From Rhexocercosporidium sp. MPI-PUGE-AT-0058 (Eukaryota; Ascomycota; Leotiomycetes; Helotiales): a stretch of DNA of 64,000 nt. Shown piece by piece: positions 35,227-46,175 of this stretch. Below the pieces are notes generated by a model that saw only the letters and a program-made list of their open reading frames with translations, had not been told where the DNA came from and searched no databases. Made by a program: the position numbers and the translations under genes. The DNA is taken from assembly GCA_020746875.1 (NCBI GenBank), contig JAGTJL010000003.1:1612001-1676000 (forward strand), in the 5' to 3' direction. Numbering within the stretch: position 1 is the first letter of the stretch; the number at the start of each line of letters is the position of its first letter.

Positions 35227-36132
35227 TCAAATGGCTTGCAGATCGCCTCCAAAAGCTTGTATGTTCGGGAAATGCTCCAGGACTTGCAAGCTTGATCAAG
35301 CGGTCCTCGAAGTCGAGCTGGGAGGTATCCAGTGACGCGGGGTCACAGGAGAGGTAGTTTCAGGCGTAGCGTTTGAGCTCCCGCTGTCCCGCTTGCTTTC
35401 CTGGGGTCAGGAGAGTGCAGGAGAAGCGCGAGATGAGATTCAGAGGGAAATGCGTCGATGGTTCGTTTCTTTGTCGAGGGTTCTTTGAGGTTCGAGGGTT
35501 GTTCGAGGTTGGGAGTGAGCAGCCACTCTTTGTGAGCAACCAGATCGCGGGGCTGGAACGGGATGGCATGGCATGGGACAAGTCTGCTGCTTGTGATTGG
35601 CCCCCAGCATGCAGCATCAACACCTCGATCCTGAATACCCTAGGTACATGATGCAGATAATCAGGTACGCTGTAGTCGTACAAATTATCACGAAATGCCC
35701 GGTCAAATGACTTTTCTAGGATGTGTGTTAGCAGCCAAAGTGTGGGTTCCTTGGCTGGACGAATACTCAGGACGTTCATCGAGTATCCAAAGTACCTATG
35801 TAGCTATGGTACTTGTGCGCTCTGCTGAATATGGGAGAGGCTTTTTCATCCTGACAGAAGCGCCTATCCGTCCAGACCGCATACCAAGCACGGCGCAGGA
35901 ATCGTCCCGTAGGCAGACAGGAGAGATAAACAGTCCTCGCAGTATTTCAGAATAACATGGCGGGATGAAATGGTCACAACCGGGCATCTTTAGTATTGTA
36001 CACATCTTCCCAGGCCCAGTTCTTTGAATTATTGTAGTATTATCACGGCCCCCTAGACACATGGAAATTGCTTCCAGACCCTTTCCTCCCTCAGAGACCC
36101 AAAGTCATTCATAACACTTCTGGGACCTTGTT
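35227..36132. other. Intergenic stretch, BCAS3-like promoter to DPM2 3' end
   Basis: About 900 bp with only overlapping shadow frames (35360-35779, 35695-35955). It should hold the BCAS3-like promoter and the DPM2 3' UTR. Nothing else recognised. Confidence 0.4.
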
Positions 36133-36511
36133 TTATGCCTTCTTCTTTCCAGCAGCCTTAGCCTTTGCTGCCCTCTTCCTATTACTTCGAATCATAACCA
36201 CGCTCAAGAAAGAGCCTACTACCGCTGAGCCAAGGAGGATGAGGATGACAGGAATGCGAATTGCCCAGACTCGTGGAAGGAACAAGTTTTGTAGAGGATG
36301 ATCGTAGTCGACAAATGGCTGTTGACACCAGAGTTAACAAAAGGTAGTCACGCAGAGGATGTGCGGCGCTTCCTTACCATGAGAAGTGTCCAAATGGAGT
36401 AGTAAAGGAACACGACTGAAGCAGCGACGAGCATCGCGAGTCCAACAAGGGTGTCCAGCTATCAGAGTGTTAGCATGGCCAGCCATAGTACGAGAAATGG
36501 GAGCTTACCAT
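36133..36511 (-). CDS. DPM2: Dolichol-phosphate mannose synthase regulatory subunit Dpm2
   Basis: Dpm2 is a small ER membrane protein that stabilises dolichol-phosphate-mannose synthase and supports GPI-anchor synthesis. Three coding exons: 36509-36511 (the ATG alone), 36378-36458 and 36133-36318, giving 89 aa. The sequence runs MLDTLVGLAMLVAASVVFLY, then SIWTLLMPFVDYDHPLQNLF, RVWAIRIPVILILLGSAVVG and a lysine-rich end KAAGKKKA. Two membrane helices and the FVDxDHP loop are diagnostic. The first intron begins GTAAGC right after the ATG. The next exon has no other possible start before LDTLVG, and the family begins MLD, so the one-codon exon is well supported. It is divergent from CWC22. Confidence 0.93.
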
Positions 36512-37172
36512 TGTTGCAGGCTGATTTGAAAGAGTGTGATGAAACAAAGGTAAAGTACCTCGCGGTCGTGAAAGATCGCGGTACGGGATGGTGTGGTGTC
36601 TATAAACTTCTGGCACTTGCGCTAAAAAATTCCCCCTGCAGCCAGCTAAACCTGGCCCGCAACTCAGGTAAAGAAGCTCTCAAGGCATAAATCGATTGGT
36701 GGCATTTACAACTCATAGCAAGTTAACTGGGCTAGATCCTCCCATAATTCTGTCAAGTTTGTCTAACATCATATGCATTCCAAATGTGAGCAGCATCATA
36801 TTTGCATCTCAAAGCTCGCTTTGAATGTTAGCTTGAGCAAGAAACTAAACCCTTGGGCTTGTCCCTAGAACGTTCCCTCGATATCTGAGGATGATTCGTT
36901 TCATTTCTATCCTCCTAGCTTCAATTCCAGTCTTTCTAATAAATCACTTACAACTTCCACATGAAACTATACTATACTTGAGTGAGTTCCACTCTCCCTT
37001 ACTCGAGCCTGAGTATTGATGATCACGTGTGGTGGTTAGCGTCAACTTTAAATTTCTCTAGCGCGTCGCGCTCCATTTCTTGACTGCCTGCCTCCTCGGT
37101 GCCAGTTTTGCAGCCTCATCTCTGGCCAGACCCCACCACAGAACTGCACCGCAGCTTCGAACGATCGCAATC
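36512..37172. promoter_or_regulatory. Divergent promoter, DPM2 / CWC22
   Basis: 661 bp between the two start codons. A CACGTG sits at 37024-37029, about 145 bp before the CWC22 ATG. The CWC22 frame is open upstream to 37080 without an ATG. Confidence 0.5.
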
Positions 37173-39272
37173 ATGGAGATCGCACAAGGTAGAACAGACG
37201 ATGAGAAGCAGGCGGCAGCGAAGGCAGAGTACGAGAAGCTCTTGACGATGCGATCGGGAGGAATTTACCTAGCACCAGCGCGACTACGAGCCCTCCAGTC
37301 TCAAATCACGGACAAGACCAGCAAGGAGTACCAGCGTATGGCGTGGGAAGCACTGAAGAAGTCAATCAATGGATTGATCAACAAAGTCAATGTGTCAAAT
37401 ATCAAGTACATCGTCCCAGAGCTGTTTGGGGAAAACCTGATCAGAGGCCGAGGACTCTTCTGCAGAAGTATCATGAAAGCGCAAGCTGCAAGTTTACCAT
37501 TCACTCCGATATATGCAGCTATGGTCGCTATTGTCAATACCAAGTTACCTAACGTTGGCGAGCTTCTCCTCAAGCGCTTGATCGTACAATTCAAGAAAGG
37601 CTTCAAACGGAACGACAAAGCAGTTTGTCTGTCTGCCACGACCTTCATCGCGCATTTATGCAATCAGCAAGTTGCACACGAGATGGTAGCGGTGCAGATG
37701 CTTCTATTACTTCTCAACAAACCCACGGATGACAGCGTCGAGATTGCGGTTGGCCTTACAAGAGAGGTTGGACACCATCTGGAGGAGATGAATATGGCGG
37801 TATCTATTGTGGTATTCGATAGGTTTCGGGGAATTCTGAATGAGGAGGACATTGATAAGAGAGTCCAGTACATGATTGAGGTTCTTTTCCAAGTCCGGAA
37901 GGACAAGTACAAGGACAACCCTTCTATCAAAGAGGAGTTAGACTTGGTTGAAGAAGACGATCAAATCACACACAGAATATCCCTAGACGACGACATCGAT
38001 GTTCAAGATGGACTCAACATTTTCAAATACGACTCCAAATGGGAGGAGAACGAAGAGCTTTACCAACGAACGAAGGCCGAAATTCTTGGAGAGGGAAGCG
38101 ATGAAGAAGGAGACGAGGATGATAGCGACGACAGCGAAGATGACGAGGACAAACAAGAAGAAAAGGCACTTGAGATCAAGGACCAGAGCAACGCGGACCT
38201 TGTTGCATTACGAAAAACGATCTACCTGACAATCATGTCAAGTATTGATCCAGAGGAATGTTGCCACAAATTGATGAAGGTTTCTCTTCCAGCAGGTTTC
38301 GAGCATGAGCTACCATCGATGATCATCGAATGTTGCTCTCAGGAGAAGACATACTCCAAATTCTACGGCCTGATTGGTGAGCGTTTTGCTAAGATCAATC
38401 GACTCTGGACAGATCTATTCGAGCAGTCATTTGCCAAATACTACGACACAATTCATCGATACGAGACGAACCGACTTCGTAACATCGCCCGATTCTTTGG
38501 TCATCTTCTCAGTTCTGATGCTTTTGGTTGGCACGTCTTTTCTGTCATCCATTTGAACGAGGAAGAGACCACTTCTAGCAGTCGTATCTTTATCAAAATT
38601 CTGTTTGAGGACTTGGCGGAAGAGATGGGTATGCCAAAATTGCAAGCTCGCTTAAAAGACGATGCTCTTCGTCCCTATTTTGAAGGCATCTTCCCCCGCG
38701 ATAATGCGCGGAATACGAGATTTTCGATCAACTATTTCACTTCCATCAAGATGGGTCCAGTCACGGAAGAGTTGAGAGATTACTTGGTCAAAAATAAACC
38801 AGCTTTACCAGCACCGCCACCGGCCGATTCATCGGACTCGGAATCAAGTTACTCGTCGTTCACGGGCTCCTCGTATTCTCGTTCGCGGAGTCGATCCCTG
38901 AGCCGGTCTCCTCCGCGGAAAGCCCAAACCTCTAAAAGGCAGCGTGACTATTCAAGTTCTCGTTCCCGATCCGTGTCACGCTCATTATCACGATCACCCT
39001 CTCGATCTCGATCTTTGTCTCGCTCGAGATCACTTTCACCATCACGCTCACCACCTCCTCGTCGAACCCGCCCGAGATCCTGGACACCAGACCGAAGTCC
39101 CTCGCCTCCCCCAAGGAGGCGAAGGAGTCCTTCACCACGGGGTCGAAGTCCATCCCCCACTCGTAGGAGAAGAATGAGCTCAACTCCTCCCCGGCGCCGA
39201 AGAAGTCCGTCTCCTGGCCCCAGAGGTAGACGAAGCCCATCACCTCCACCAAAGCGGAGAAGGCTTTCCTAA
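37173..39272 (+). CDS. CWC22: Pre-mRNA-splicing factor Cwc22
   Basis: Cwc22 is an essential spliceosome component; in animals it escorts eIF4A3 for exon-junction-complex loading. One exon codes 699 aa. The MIF4G domain (about 30-240) shows LLTMRSGGIYLAPARLRALQ, QRMAWEALKKSINGLINKVN, FCRSIMKAQAASLPFTPIYA and FIAHLCNQQVAHE. An acidic linker (about 306-330) precedes the MA3 domain (from about 339) with LRKTIYLTIMSSIDPEECCH, FGHLLSSDAFGWHVF and INYFTSIKMGPVTEEL. Residues from about 549 form an Arg-Ser-rich tail ending PPPKRRRLS. Human CWC22 also has an RS tail, whereas yeast lacks one. The first ATG in frame gives MEIAQGRTDDEKQ. Confidence 0.96.
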   Translation: MEIAQGRTDDEKQAAAKAEYEKLLTMRSGGIYLAPARLRALQSQITDKTSKEYQRMAWEALKKSINGLINKVNVSNIKYIVPELFGENLIRGRGLFCRSIMKAQAASLPFTPIYAAMVAIVNTKLPNVGELLLKRLIVQFKKGFKRNDKAVCLSATTFIAHLCNQQVAHEMVAVQMLLLLLNKPTDDSVEIAVGLTREVGHHLEEMNMAVSIVVFDRFRGILNEEDIDKRVQYMIEVLFQVRKDKYKDNPSIKEELDLVEEDDQITHRISLDDDIDVQDGLNIFKYDSKWEENEELYQRTKAEILGEGSDEEGDEDDSDDSEDDEDKQEEKALEIKDQSNADLVALRKTIYLTIMSSIDPEECCHKLMKVSLPAGFEHELPSMIIECCSQEKTYSKFYGLIGERFAKINRLWTDLFEQSFAKYYDTIHRYETNRLRNIARFFGHLLSSDAFGWHVFSVIHLNEEETTSSSRIFIKILFEDLAEEMGMPKLQARLKDDALRPYFEGIFPRDNARNTRFSINYFTSIKMGPVTEELRDYLVKNKPALPAPPPADSSDSESSYSSFTGSSYSRSRSRSLSRSPPRKAQTSKRQRDYSSSRSRSVSRSLSRSPSRSRSLSRSRSLSPSRSPPPRRTRPRSWTPDRSPSPPPRRRRSPSPRGRSPSPTRRRRMSSTPPRRRRSPSPGPRGRRSPSPPPKRRRLS

Positions 39273-40611
39273 TCCCGAATTTTGATCATGTATAGTATTG
39301 CGAAGGCGCTATGGGGTTATTGCGGTGGGACATGACGCTCGTCTTGTTAACCGAAGGGATGAATTGTGGCTACCAATATGGTCACTCACGAGATCTTAGG
39401 GTCTGGGCTACCGCATTAGACCAAAATAAAACTCTTCAAATGTGTCACTCCCTCTCTGGGGAAAATTAAGCCTCGAAATGGAAACGCTTTCCTGCATGAT
39501 TGGCATGCCTCAAGATGCTGAAGTAGGTACTTTTGTTGGGTGTTGAATATGTTTCCCAAGGTTTGACTAAGCATGCTTTAGTCATGATATATCATGATTG
39601 GCCTATCGTAAAAATGCTATCTGCCGGTTGCTTCAACTAACCCCCAGTTTTCAAGTGGATTGTGGTCATGTAATCGACCAACGCTCGTGGTGGTCGGGAT
39701 GACATGCCAGCCCCCTGTCAAAGATCAGCCATTGCTGATGCAGCCAACCATGGAACCGCAATGGAAGAATGAAAGGAAGCAAAGTAATGGTCTGGACGAC
39801 AAGAGGCTTCGCTTGTCCAGAGCTCTTATACAATTCGATCGCCTGATTCGTCTGTACAACCACACGAGGCGTCTATGGTCATAGGCAAAGTGGCCTGTCT
39901 CTGCGGAGATGAAGGTCCATGTAGTTGTCGTCCACTTTTTTAGTTCCTTTGTCATCGGCTTACTTAACGTCTAAAGTCCAATATTGCTCGAAACGGTTGG
40001 GCTAGCCAAGGGTGTTACTAGGGTCCAACTGACAGGCTGGGAGAGCGAACTCTTTTCAATTGGAGCTCGGCATGGCATACATATCCGCTCCCGACGAGCT
40101 TCCACCGCGAATTATTAACGTTAATTCAGCCATCACTCCACCAAAGAGGCCTTCCCATCATTGCAGTGCGTCAGCCAACTGATCGAGAAGCTACCCCTGC
40201 GAGAGACAAGGTACAAAACCCCTGGAGCCATGTTTCTCGGGCCAGGAGTGCAAAAGTGCATAACGCACACCACTCCATGGGATTTCCAGTCGGCACGAAT
40301 CATTCCTCCTTCAGGTCCCTTGAGCATGTAGCTACTATCGACTACAGCATGTACGCAAATCTTGTTCCTGAATAGGATTCGCTGCAAGTATGTAAGCAGG
40401 CCCTTCTATCGAACTTCCTAGCCCTCTTCATTCCATCTCGAGACAACTCGCCAACTTCTGAATGTGCAGATACAGTTCCGTAAAGCTGCGCGCGCCTTCT
40501 CCGAATACCCAACCCTCGCCCATACCGGATCTTGCAGGGAACACGGCCGAACGGATGGACTGTCAAATACGCCCCCACTACATATAGGTTCTGGCAGCGT
40601 GGTGAGCGGTG
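39273..40611. other. Intergenic stretch
   Basis: About 1.3 kb. Short frames on both strands (39660-39884, 40133-40387, 40464-40736) have no conserved features and overlap one another. Read as CWC22 3' UTR and promoter/leader of the next gene. Confidence 0.4.
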
Positions 40612-42705
40612 ATGGATGCTCGGGAGAGGGAGGCTTCCCAGTCACGTCGGCCGAGCATCAAGCGTCCTTGGGAGGAGGACTACGCATTGCCGCAACAAGT
40701 CAACGTCTGGAGCGGAACGAGACTTCCTCCGATTGACGCTTCCTCGTACCGCCGACCTTCACTCCCACCGCGAGTCACCGAGCCCGAGGATATCTGGGGG
40801 AATCATTATGGCTCAGAATCGAGAGATGGAGGGGCAAAGAGAGCACGATTCGAGGGAAATGATTACAATTCATTTTCTCCGGAGGAACTGGCTCTGAAAG
40901 GCGATGTCCTCCGGCCTCTTGGCACCCGTAAGTTTTATGGTCTATCCTAAAATGACATGAGAGGAGTCTAACTCAACGCAACGTATAGATTCAAATTATA
41001 CTCCGAACCGAATTTCACAGGAGCTCCCTAGCTCCCGCCTCCATCAAGATCAAGGGCGGGGAACCACAGAGCTGGGAGGTTCAGAAAATGTGTCACTAAC
41101 CAAGGCATGTCCCAGCTGCAAAGAGCTGATTATGCAGGGAAGTTTGGGCGACGAGAATAATGATTCGGCTGAAGTCCTCAAAGCCTCTGCAGGCCTGCTG
41201 AATAACACGGTCCTAGTTCTAACTCGATTTATGCCCGAGGCTCAGGGTGTAATTCGTGTAAGTCAATGGAGCCGATGCACCTCCCACGACCTCGCCTTAT
41301 TGCCTCTGCTGACCGGAATTGTAATCAGGAGGGAGCCAGAATCGATCCTAGCTTGACCGCCGACTGTCCTCCAATAGAAGAAGCCGGTCTGAAACATACG
41401 CTGGACTGGCTTTTGGACAGAATTCAGCACGTCAATGACCTTGCCGAAAAGCTCATGCAGCATGTACCACCAGGGTCTTCACAGGGCATTGAAAGAAACT
41501 CCACGAAGGATGGAACCAGTGTTCAAGATGGTCTTGGGAACATCATGAAAAGGAGAATGAATGCCGACTCGGGAGACACTTATAGACCTAGGGATGACCG
41601 CGAAGAGGCTATTACGGATGCCAGACTTCATACCCGGCAACCGTCTATTGCGACAACACTACCGGGAACTGAAGAGTTCTTGTCGATGAGAAACTCTCAA
41701 GAGCATCATCCGTTAAACTCCGCTCTACATAGTGGACCAAATCAACGAGTCCTGATGAACCCCCCTCCTCCCCCACCAGCACCTAATCGGCAGCTACCCT
41801 CGCCTCCTGGGCGTTCACTACATTCACCAACATCACTAAACTTCCCTTCTCCTTCAACTAGCTCTTATGGATCCTCTTCTCAGCCTTCCAGCCATCTCCC
41901 GCCGTCTGGTCTCCACCACTCGTCACTGAGTAGCTATCTCCCACCGATCGGGCCTGCGCACTCACCGGATGCCCTTCAAGCCCATACAGCGGCTTTGCAG
42001 CACGAGGTGTCTGTTCAGAAGATTGCTTTGTCATCTCTTCAAGGAGAGCACAACAAACTCCTCGCGGCGTTTTCACGGTCTCAAACGCGGGCTAGTGCAC
42101 TCGAGAAGAAGCACTCTGTGTCCGATACCGAGATCATAAGCTTGACGGAGGAAAAATTGAGGCTGCAAACCCAGGTGGGCGAACTAGAGCGAGATGTGGA
42201 AGAGCTAGCACGCAGTCGGGACGAGTTCAGGCAGGCTGCAGTCCAGGAGGGAGCTCAGTATGTGGAGATTGTCAAGAGAGCCTCTCGACTGGAAGAAGTA
42301 GCTGGAGAGGAAAGGAAAGCATGGAACAAAATGAAGTTAGAGATGGAACAGAAGATAGACGCGTTGAGTGATGGGAGCAGCCGAATGGACCAGGCTCCCA
42401 GCACCTTTCCACGCCTCGTCGATGATGTCAACACTCCAGCTTCCTCCATTGATGTCCAGAACGACCTCAAGATGGAGAATACGAGTGATTCTCGACCTAC
42501 ATCACACCCGAAGATTGCTTTGCGAGATTCAAACCATGAGCTCGAGGAGGAGATTCGACGCCTTCGTAATCGATGTGCAGAGGTTGAAAGCGCGCTGCGG
42601 GCCGTCCGAGAAGAAAGTCGCAGAATGGAAGGAATTATAGAAGCTCTCGGCCTTGCAGGAAAGTCAATCTTAGAAAGAGCTGATAGAACACTTTCTGGTA
42701 GCTGA
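40612..42705 (+). CDS. Unrecognised coiled-coil protein with a CxxC motif
   Basis: Three exons, 40612-40927, 40989-41257 and 41329-42705, join in frame to 653 aa. The N-terminus is basic and disordered (SRRPSIKRPWEEDYALPQQV). Exon 2 carries TKACPSCKELIM, a lone CxxC, then ASAGLLNNTVLVLTRFMP. Exon 3 begins with GLKHTLDWLLDRIQHVNDLA, an amphipathic helix. A Pro/Ser-rich linker follows, then a long coiled coil from about residue 430 (LQHEVSVQKIALSSLQGEHN onward, to EGIIEALGLAGKSILERADR). I do not recognise the family. The architecture would suit a scaffold or transcription-associated protein; this is inference only. Splice sites are clean GT-AG and no lesion is seen. Confidence 0.75.
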
Positions 42706-43417
42706 AGAGACCTAAAGATCGCTCAGCAGTGCGAAGGTACATGACCATCGCACTTGTATACATGACTCTTGGTGCGGCGTTTCGCATTCATTTGGAGGCG
42801 TTTTCTGATTTTGGGCGGCATATATCCAAGCATGTATTTATGACAGTGAAATGGGCAGACCGCAGCCGTACAACATATGAGCATCGAAGATGAGCACATC
42901 CATACACAGAGAAGAGAGATTGTCTTTTAGAACACGGGGGAAAGTGGGAGTTGGTCATGGGAAGTAAAAGGAAAGTTGGCAGACAAAGCAGCATCAGGTG
43001 GCTTTCTTCTAAGCTTCACTGCTCATCACGTCCATCCCATCCCACCATACGAGTCATCGACGGCAGTCATTTCTCATCACATGAACCACTCCAAGCAATC
43101 AACTTTATCAAAGCCACGAGTCGGTCTATGAACTACAGTCAGCATATTACGTAGCAATCCGCACCTCTGATAGGCTCTCTCCTATTCGAGAACGTCCAAT
43201 GCAGATCGAGGCCTCCTCTTATCAAACAAGATAGTCAGGTTATCAAGCTCCTGTACCTTCTTCTCGATCCCCCAACGGGTTCACGAATCCAAGCACGAAA
43301 CGGCCCGCTTATGGCAAGGGTGGCCCTTGTCCTCCTACAGTAGACCCGCCGCAAGCGAAGAAAAAGTGGCGTGAGAAATCGAACGAGGGGAAAGACGGCG
43401 TCGGGAATAGTTGGGGA
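42706..43417. other. Intergenic stretch with a protein-like frame interrupted by TAG
   Basis: The first 390 bp have no feature. From about 43100 a + frame reads protein-like sequence up to a TAG at 43232-43234, then continues in the same frame into the feature at 43418. The TAG follows GA and could be the end of an intron (GATAG acceptor) instead of a true stop. Confidence 0.35.
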
Positions 43418-43642
43418 ATGGGGATTGGAGAGTCGTTATCTTATCGAGTGGCTGAATATTCATCGGGGAAGAATGGGGTGGAAATGGCTAGGCTGGGGAC
43501 TCAGATGATTTTGCACAATCGGAAGAGTAGGATGGGGATGGATCTGAATTGGCTCTGGTCAGGAGACCACGGTGTGAAATCTCCGGGAAGCAATCATCTT
43601 CTGGAGGAAGGAGGCTCTAAATGGGAATCTAACGCTGTTTAG
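43418..43642 (+). CDS. Doubtful small ORF, hypothetical
   Basis: 74 codons from MGIGESLSYRVAEYSSGKNG to SKWESNAV. The frame is open upstream to 43235 with AKKKWREKSNEGKDGVGNSW. The composition is rich in Gly, Ser and Lys and looks like a natural C-terminus, but no family is recognised and no convincing first exon was found. It may be the 3' exon of an unrecognised gene or chance. Confidence 0.25.
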   Translation: MGIGESLSYRVAEYSSGKNGVEMARLGTQMILHNRKSRMGMDLNWLWSGDHGVKSPGSNHLLEEGGSKWESNAV

Positions 43643-44505
43643 AGATCGCAGGTCTTTCGGACTACCTACAAACTTCTCTGTCTTTCTAATGTGCTGTCCT
43701 GTAATGTCTCTGGCTCTTTCTGATGCATTTACAGCTAATTTGGTAATAGCTTGATGAGCGCTTCGGTAACGCAGCCTTCGAAGGGGTTAGCAAAAGCATC
43801 AATCAAGTGCTATGCCGTCAAGTAGCAAAGACGCAATAGACAATAAAACCGAACATACAATGTATAAGCCAAGCAGCTGAAAATTATTTGTCGCTTTGGT
43901 TTGTCAAACTTAACTCCGAAGGCTTCGTTCTGTACAGGACAAGAAGCAAGCCGTTCCTAGCCCCGCAGCATTCACACCTCCGTCTTGTCTTGTTATCTTT
44001 CTGGTATTACTCCTCGACTCAATTTCTACCACAATTCCAAGTCTTTCATTGCTCTGTAGCCATTTACAAGAGACACTCTGCCGAGACAAAGCACGGAGTC
44101 AGAACCAGTCCATCTGTCCCTGTATTCCGCGATCACTTGCTAAAAAGCTCCAGAACTATCTACACGAAAGATAAAAGTTTCATTAAGTAAATTACAACAC
44201 CAACAAGTCTTCACAAGAGTTGGCATTAACCTTTCCATTCCAAGAAAGAATATCTTACCTAGCCGCGGCTAGCATATCATCATTATACTGACTATCCAAC
44301 CATTTTCCTTTCTCCTCTTTTCTCTCCTCCTCTTCTTGATCGGCCCGCGTTTACCCAAGTGTCTAAGTTGTTTTTATAATCAACCTCAGCTTAGTATGAC
44401 GAGCCATGACAGCCTTGAATCTATCTATCCTCATCTCTTGACAGTCACTCGTAGATATAGGCTTGAACCTATCCGATGTCCAAGCATCCATTCATCGCTA
44501 TAGCA
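43643..44505. other. Intergenic stretch
   Basis: About 860 bp. One frame (43888-44190) is featureless. Nothing supported. Confidence 0.4.
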
Positions 44506-45089
44506 CTAACAATCATAATAAGAATCGTTCTTGTCGCCGTCGTAAACAACTATAAGCTCTTCGATTTTCTCGAAGATTAGGTTGCCAGCGAGTCCCACGC
44601 GGAGGGTGTTGAGGTGTTGACAAGGCACAACGAAGTTATCATAGGATTTCATGACAGAAAATGGGGGCTTCGAAGCGTCAGCTTGGTGGGACAGTAATTT
44701 CTTCAGGTGCAGCTCAGTCGTAGTCTCGGAGATGATGAAATCGGCATCCCTGTTGACGTACGTGATGCCCATGGCCTTATCGTCAGATAGCTCGCGTACT
44801 TTATGACTATTCTGAGTCGCATATGAGAGAAAGCTTGCTTCACTCGCAGCCGAAACTGGCTCATAGCGCTTAAGTCCAATATCTTGCGCTTCGTGATCGA
44901 CCTGTAGCATAGCCGGAACGCAACTCACCGACGACAACATACAGGTCCTAGATTCTTCTCCATCCGAGGATCCAGCTTGATTTCAATTACGCACCGCTTC
45001 TCCCTAGCCAGCTCCCATATCACCTAGCGAAGTTCATATGGAAAGTTTAGGAACTGCGCGAACGTTATATGAGCAATCTGGGGTCCCAT
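44506..45089 (-). pseudogene. 2EXR-domain pseudogene with nonsense and frameshift lesions
   Basis: From ATG 45089 the minus strand reads FLNFPYELR, then TAG (45024-45026), then VIWELAREKRCVIEIKLDPR. 2EXR proteins have (L/I)R-x-(I/V)W here, so the stop replaces one residue, and CAG (Gln) is a natural ancestor. About 30 codons later the frame must shift by one (near 44925-44940) to read PAMLQVDHEAQDIGLKRY, the second 2EXR block, which then stays open to 44506. A cryptic intron could explain the shift but not the TAG. This is the second dead 2EXR copy in the window. Confidence 0.7.
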
Positions 45090-46175
45090 TGTCGCTCTCT
45101 AGTGGAGTGGGGACCTTCAATTGGCGCGGCGGATTAGGGTCTTCTCGTGTTCTTGTCGGATGTACAACTGTGGGTTGGCTTTCCAGAGAGCGGTGGATTT
45201 TACGTCTTTCTTAGCTTGATGCGTAGTTGTAGCTAGAGTGGCAAGGGTCGAGTCTGTACCAGAGCAGCGCGGGTGGCGGGAGGTGCGGTGTCTCGTAAGC
45301 ATAGGCGTAGACGAGGCATGTTTGCAGATTCGTGACTCATGATGATTCAGCTGGCAATTTTACTGCAATAAGAAAGTCTTGAGGTTGAGGTACGAGGAAA
45401 GATGTTTGCGATACAAATGAAATAGATTCGAGATAAGCGTGTTCTATGGGGCTGTCCAGGTAAGGTCTCAAAGCGAAACGAGAGCTAGTTGAGATATCCG
45501 CCGCATGATAGCGCGTTGTCATGAGAGCTGAAACTCATCAGTGGCAGAGCCAATTTCCTTAATCGAGAGGCTTACTTTTTACTCAAACTTGCACATAAGG
45601 AGCAGAATGTGGTTTGTGCATTGACGCTTTCGAGTTTGAAGCCAGTATTCACTGTCATGGTTTAAGCGAGATCAAAACAAACAACATGTCATGGTGCGGA
45701 AAGTGCTTAGCAGATTGACCTCTCGTTCAGCGCAGAGACAAAAATTGGGTAGGTCGGTTTAAGAACACTTTAAATCTTAAAGAATAGTATATAGAGGCTC
45801 GTTGTAGTGTAGCTATGCGCTGGTGATTTACTCCGCAGAATGACTTTGAATAGCGAAGGCGACTTCTACATTAGTTCCGATTAGCGGAAGAAGGAGCATA
45901 CACAAAATAAGTTACCAACAATAACTTCACGTAAAAGGCAATCTATAAAAAAAAAGCTTTCTATTGCCAAGTTTGATGACTCCAGGTCTTTGATGTTATG
46001 ATACGTCTAACACTTTCCCCGTAGTTTTAATCCCGAAGGTTTTCATAGATTTGCCAACCCACATACAAGCTCAAGATGTTGAAAGACATGCACTTGATAG
46101 CGATATTAGCGAAGCGTGTTTCATGCTTGACGATCGTCTTATTATCCTAATCTAATTTTGGTTTTCCCCTTTTCA
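45090..46175. other. Intergenic, AT-rich stretch
   Basis: About 1.1 kb, AT-rich between 45700 and 46100. Two short minus frames (45117-45302, 45337-45522) carry no recognisable motif. They could be further remains of the pseudogene's surroundings. Confidence 0.4.
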
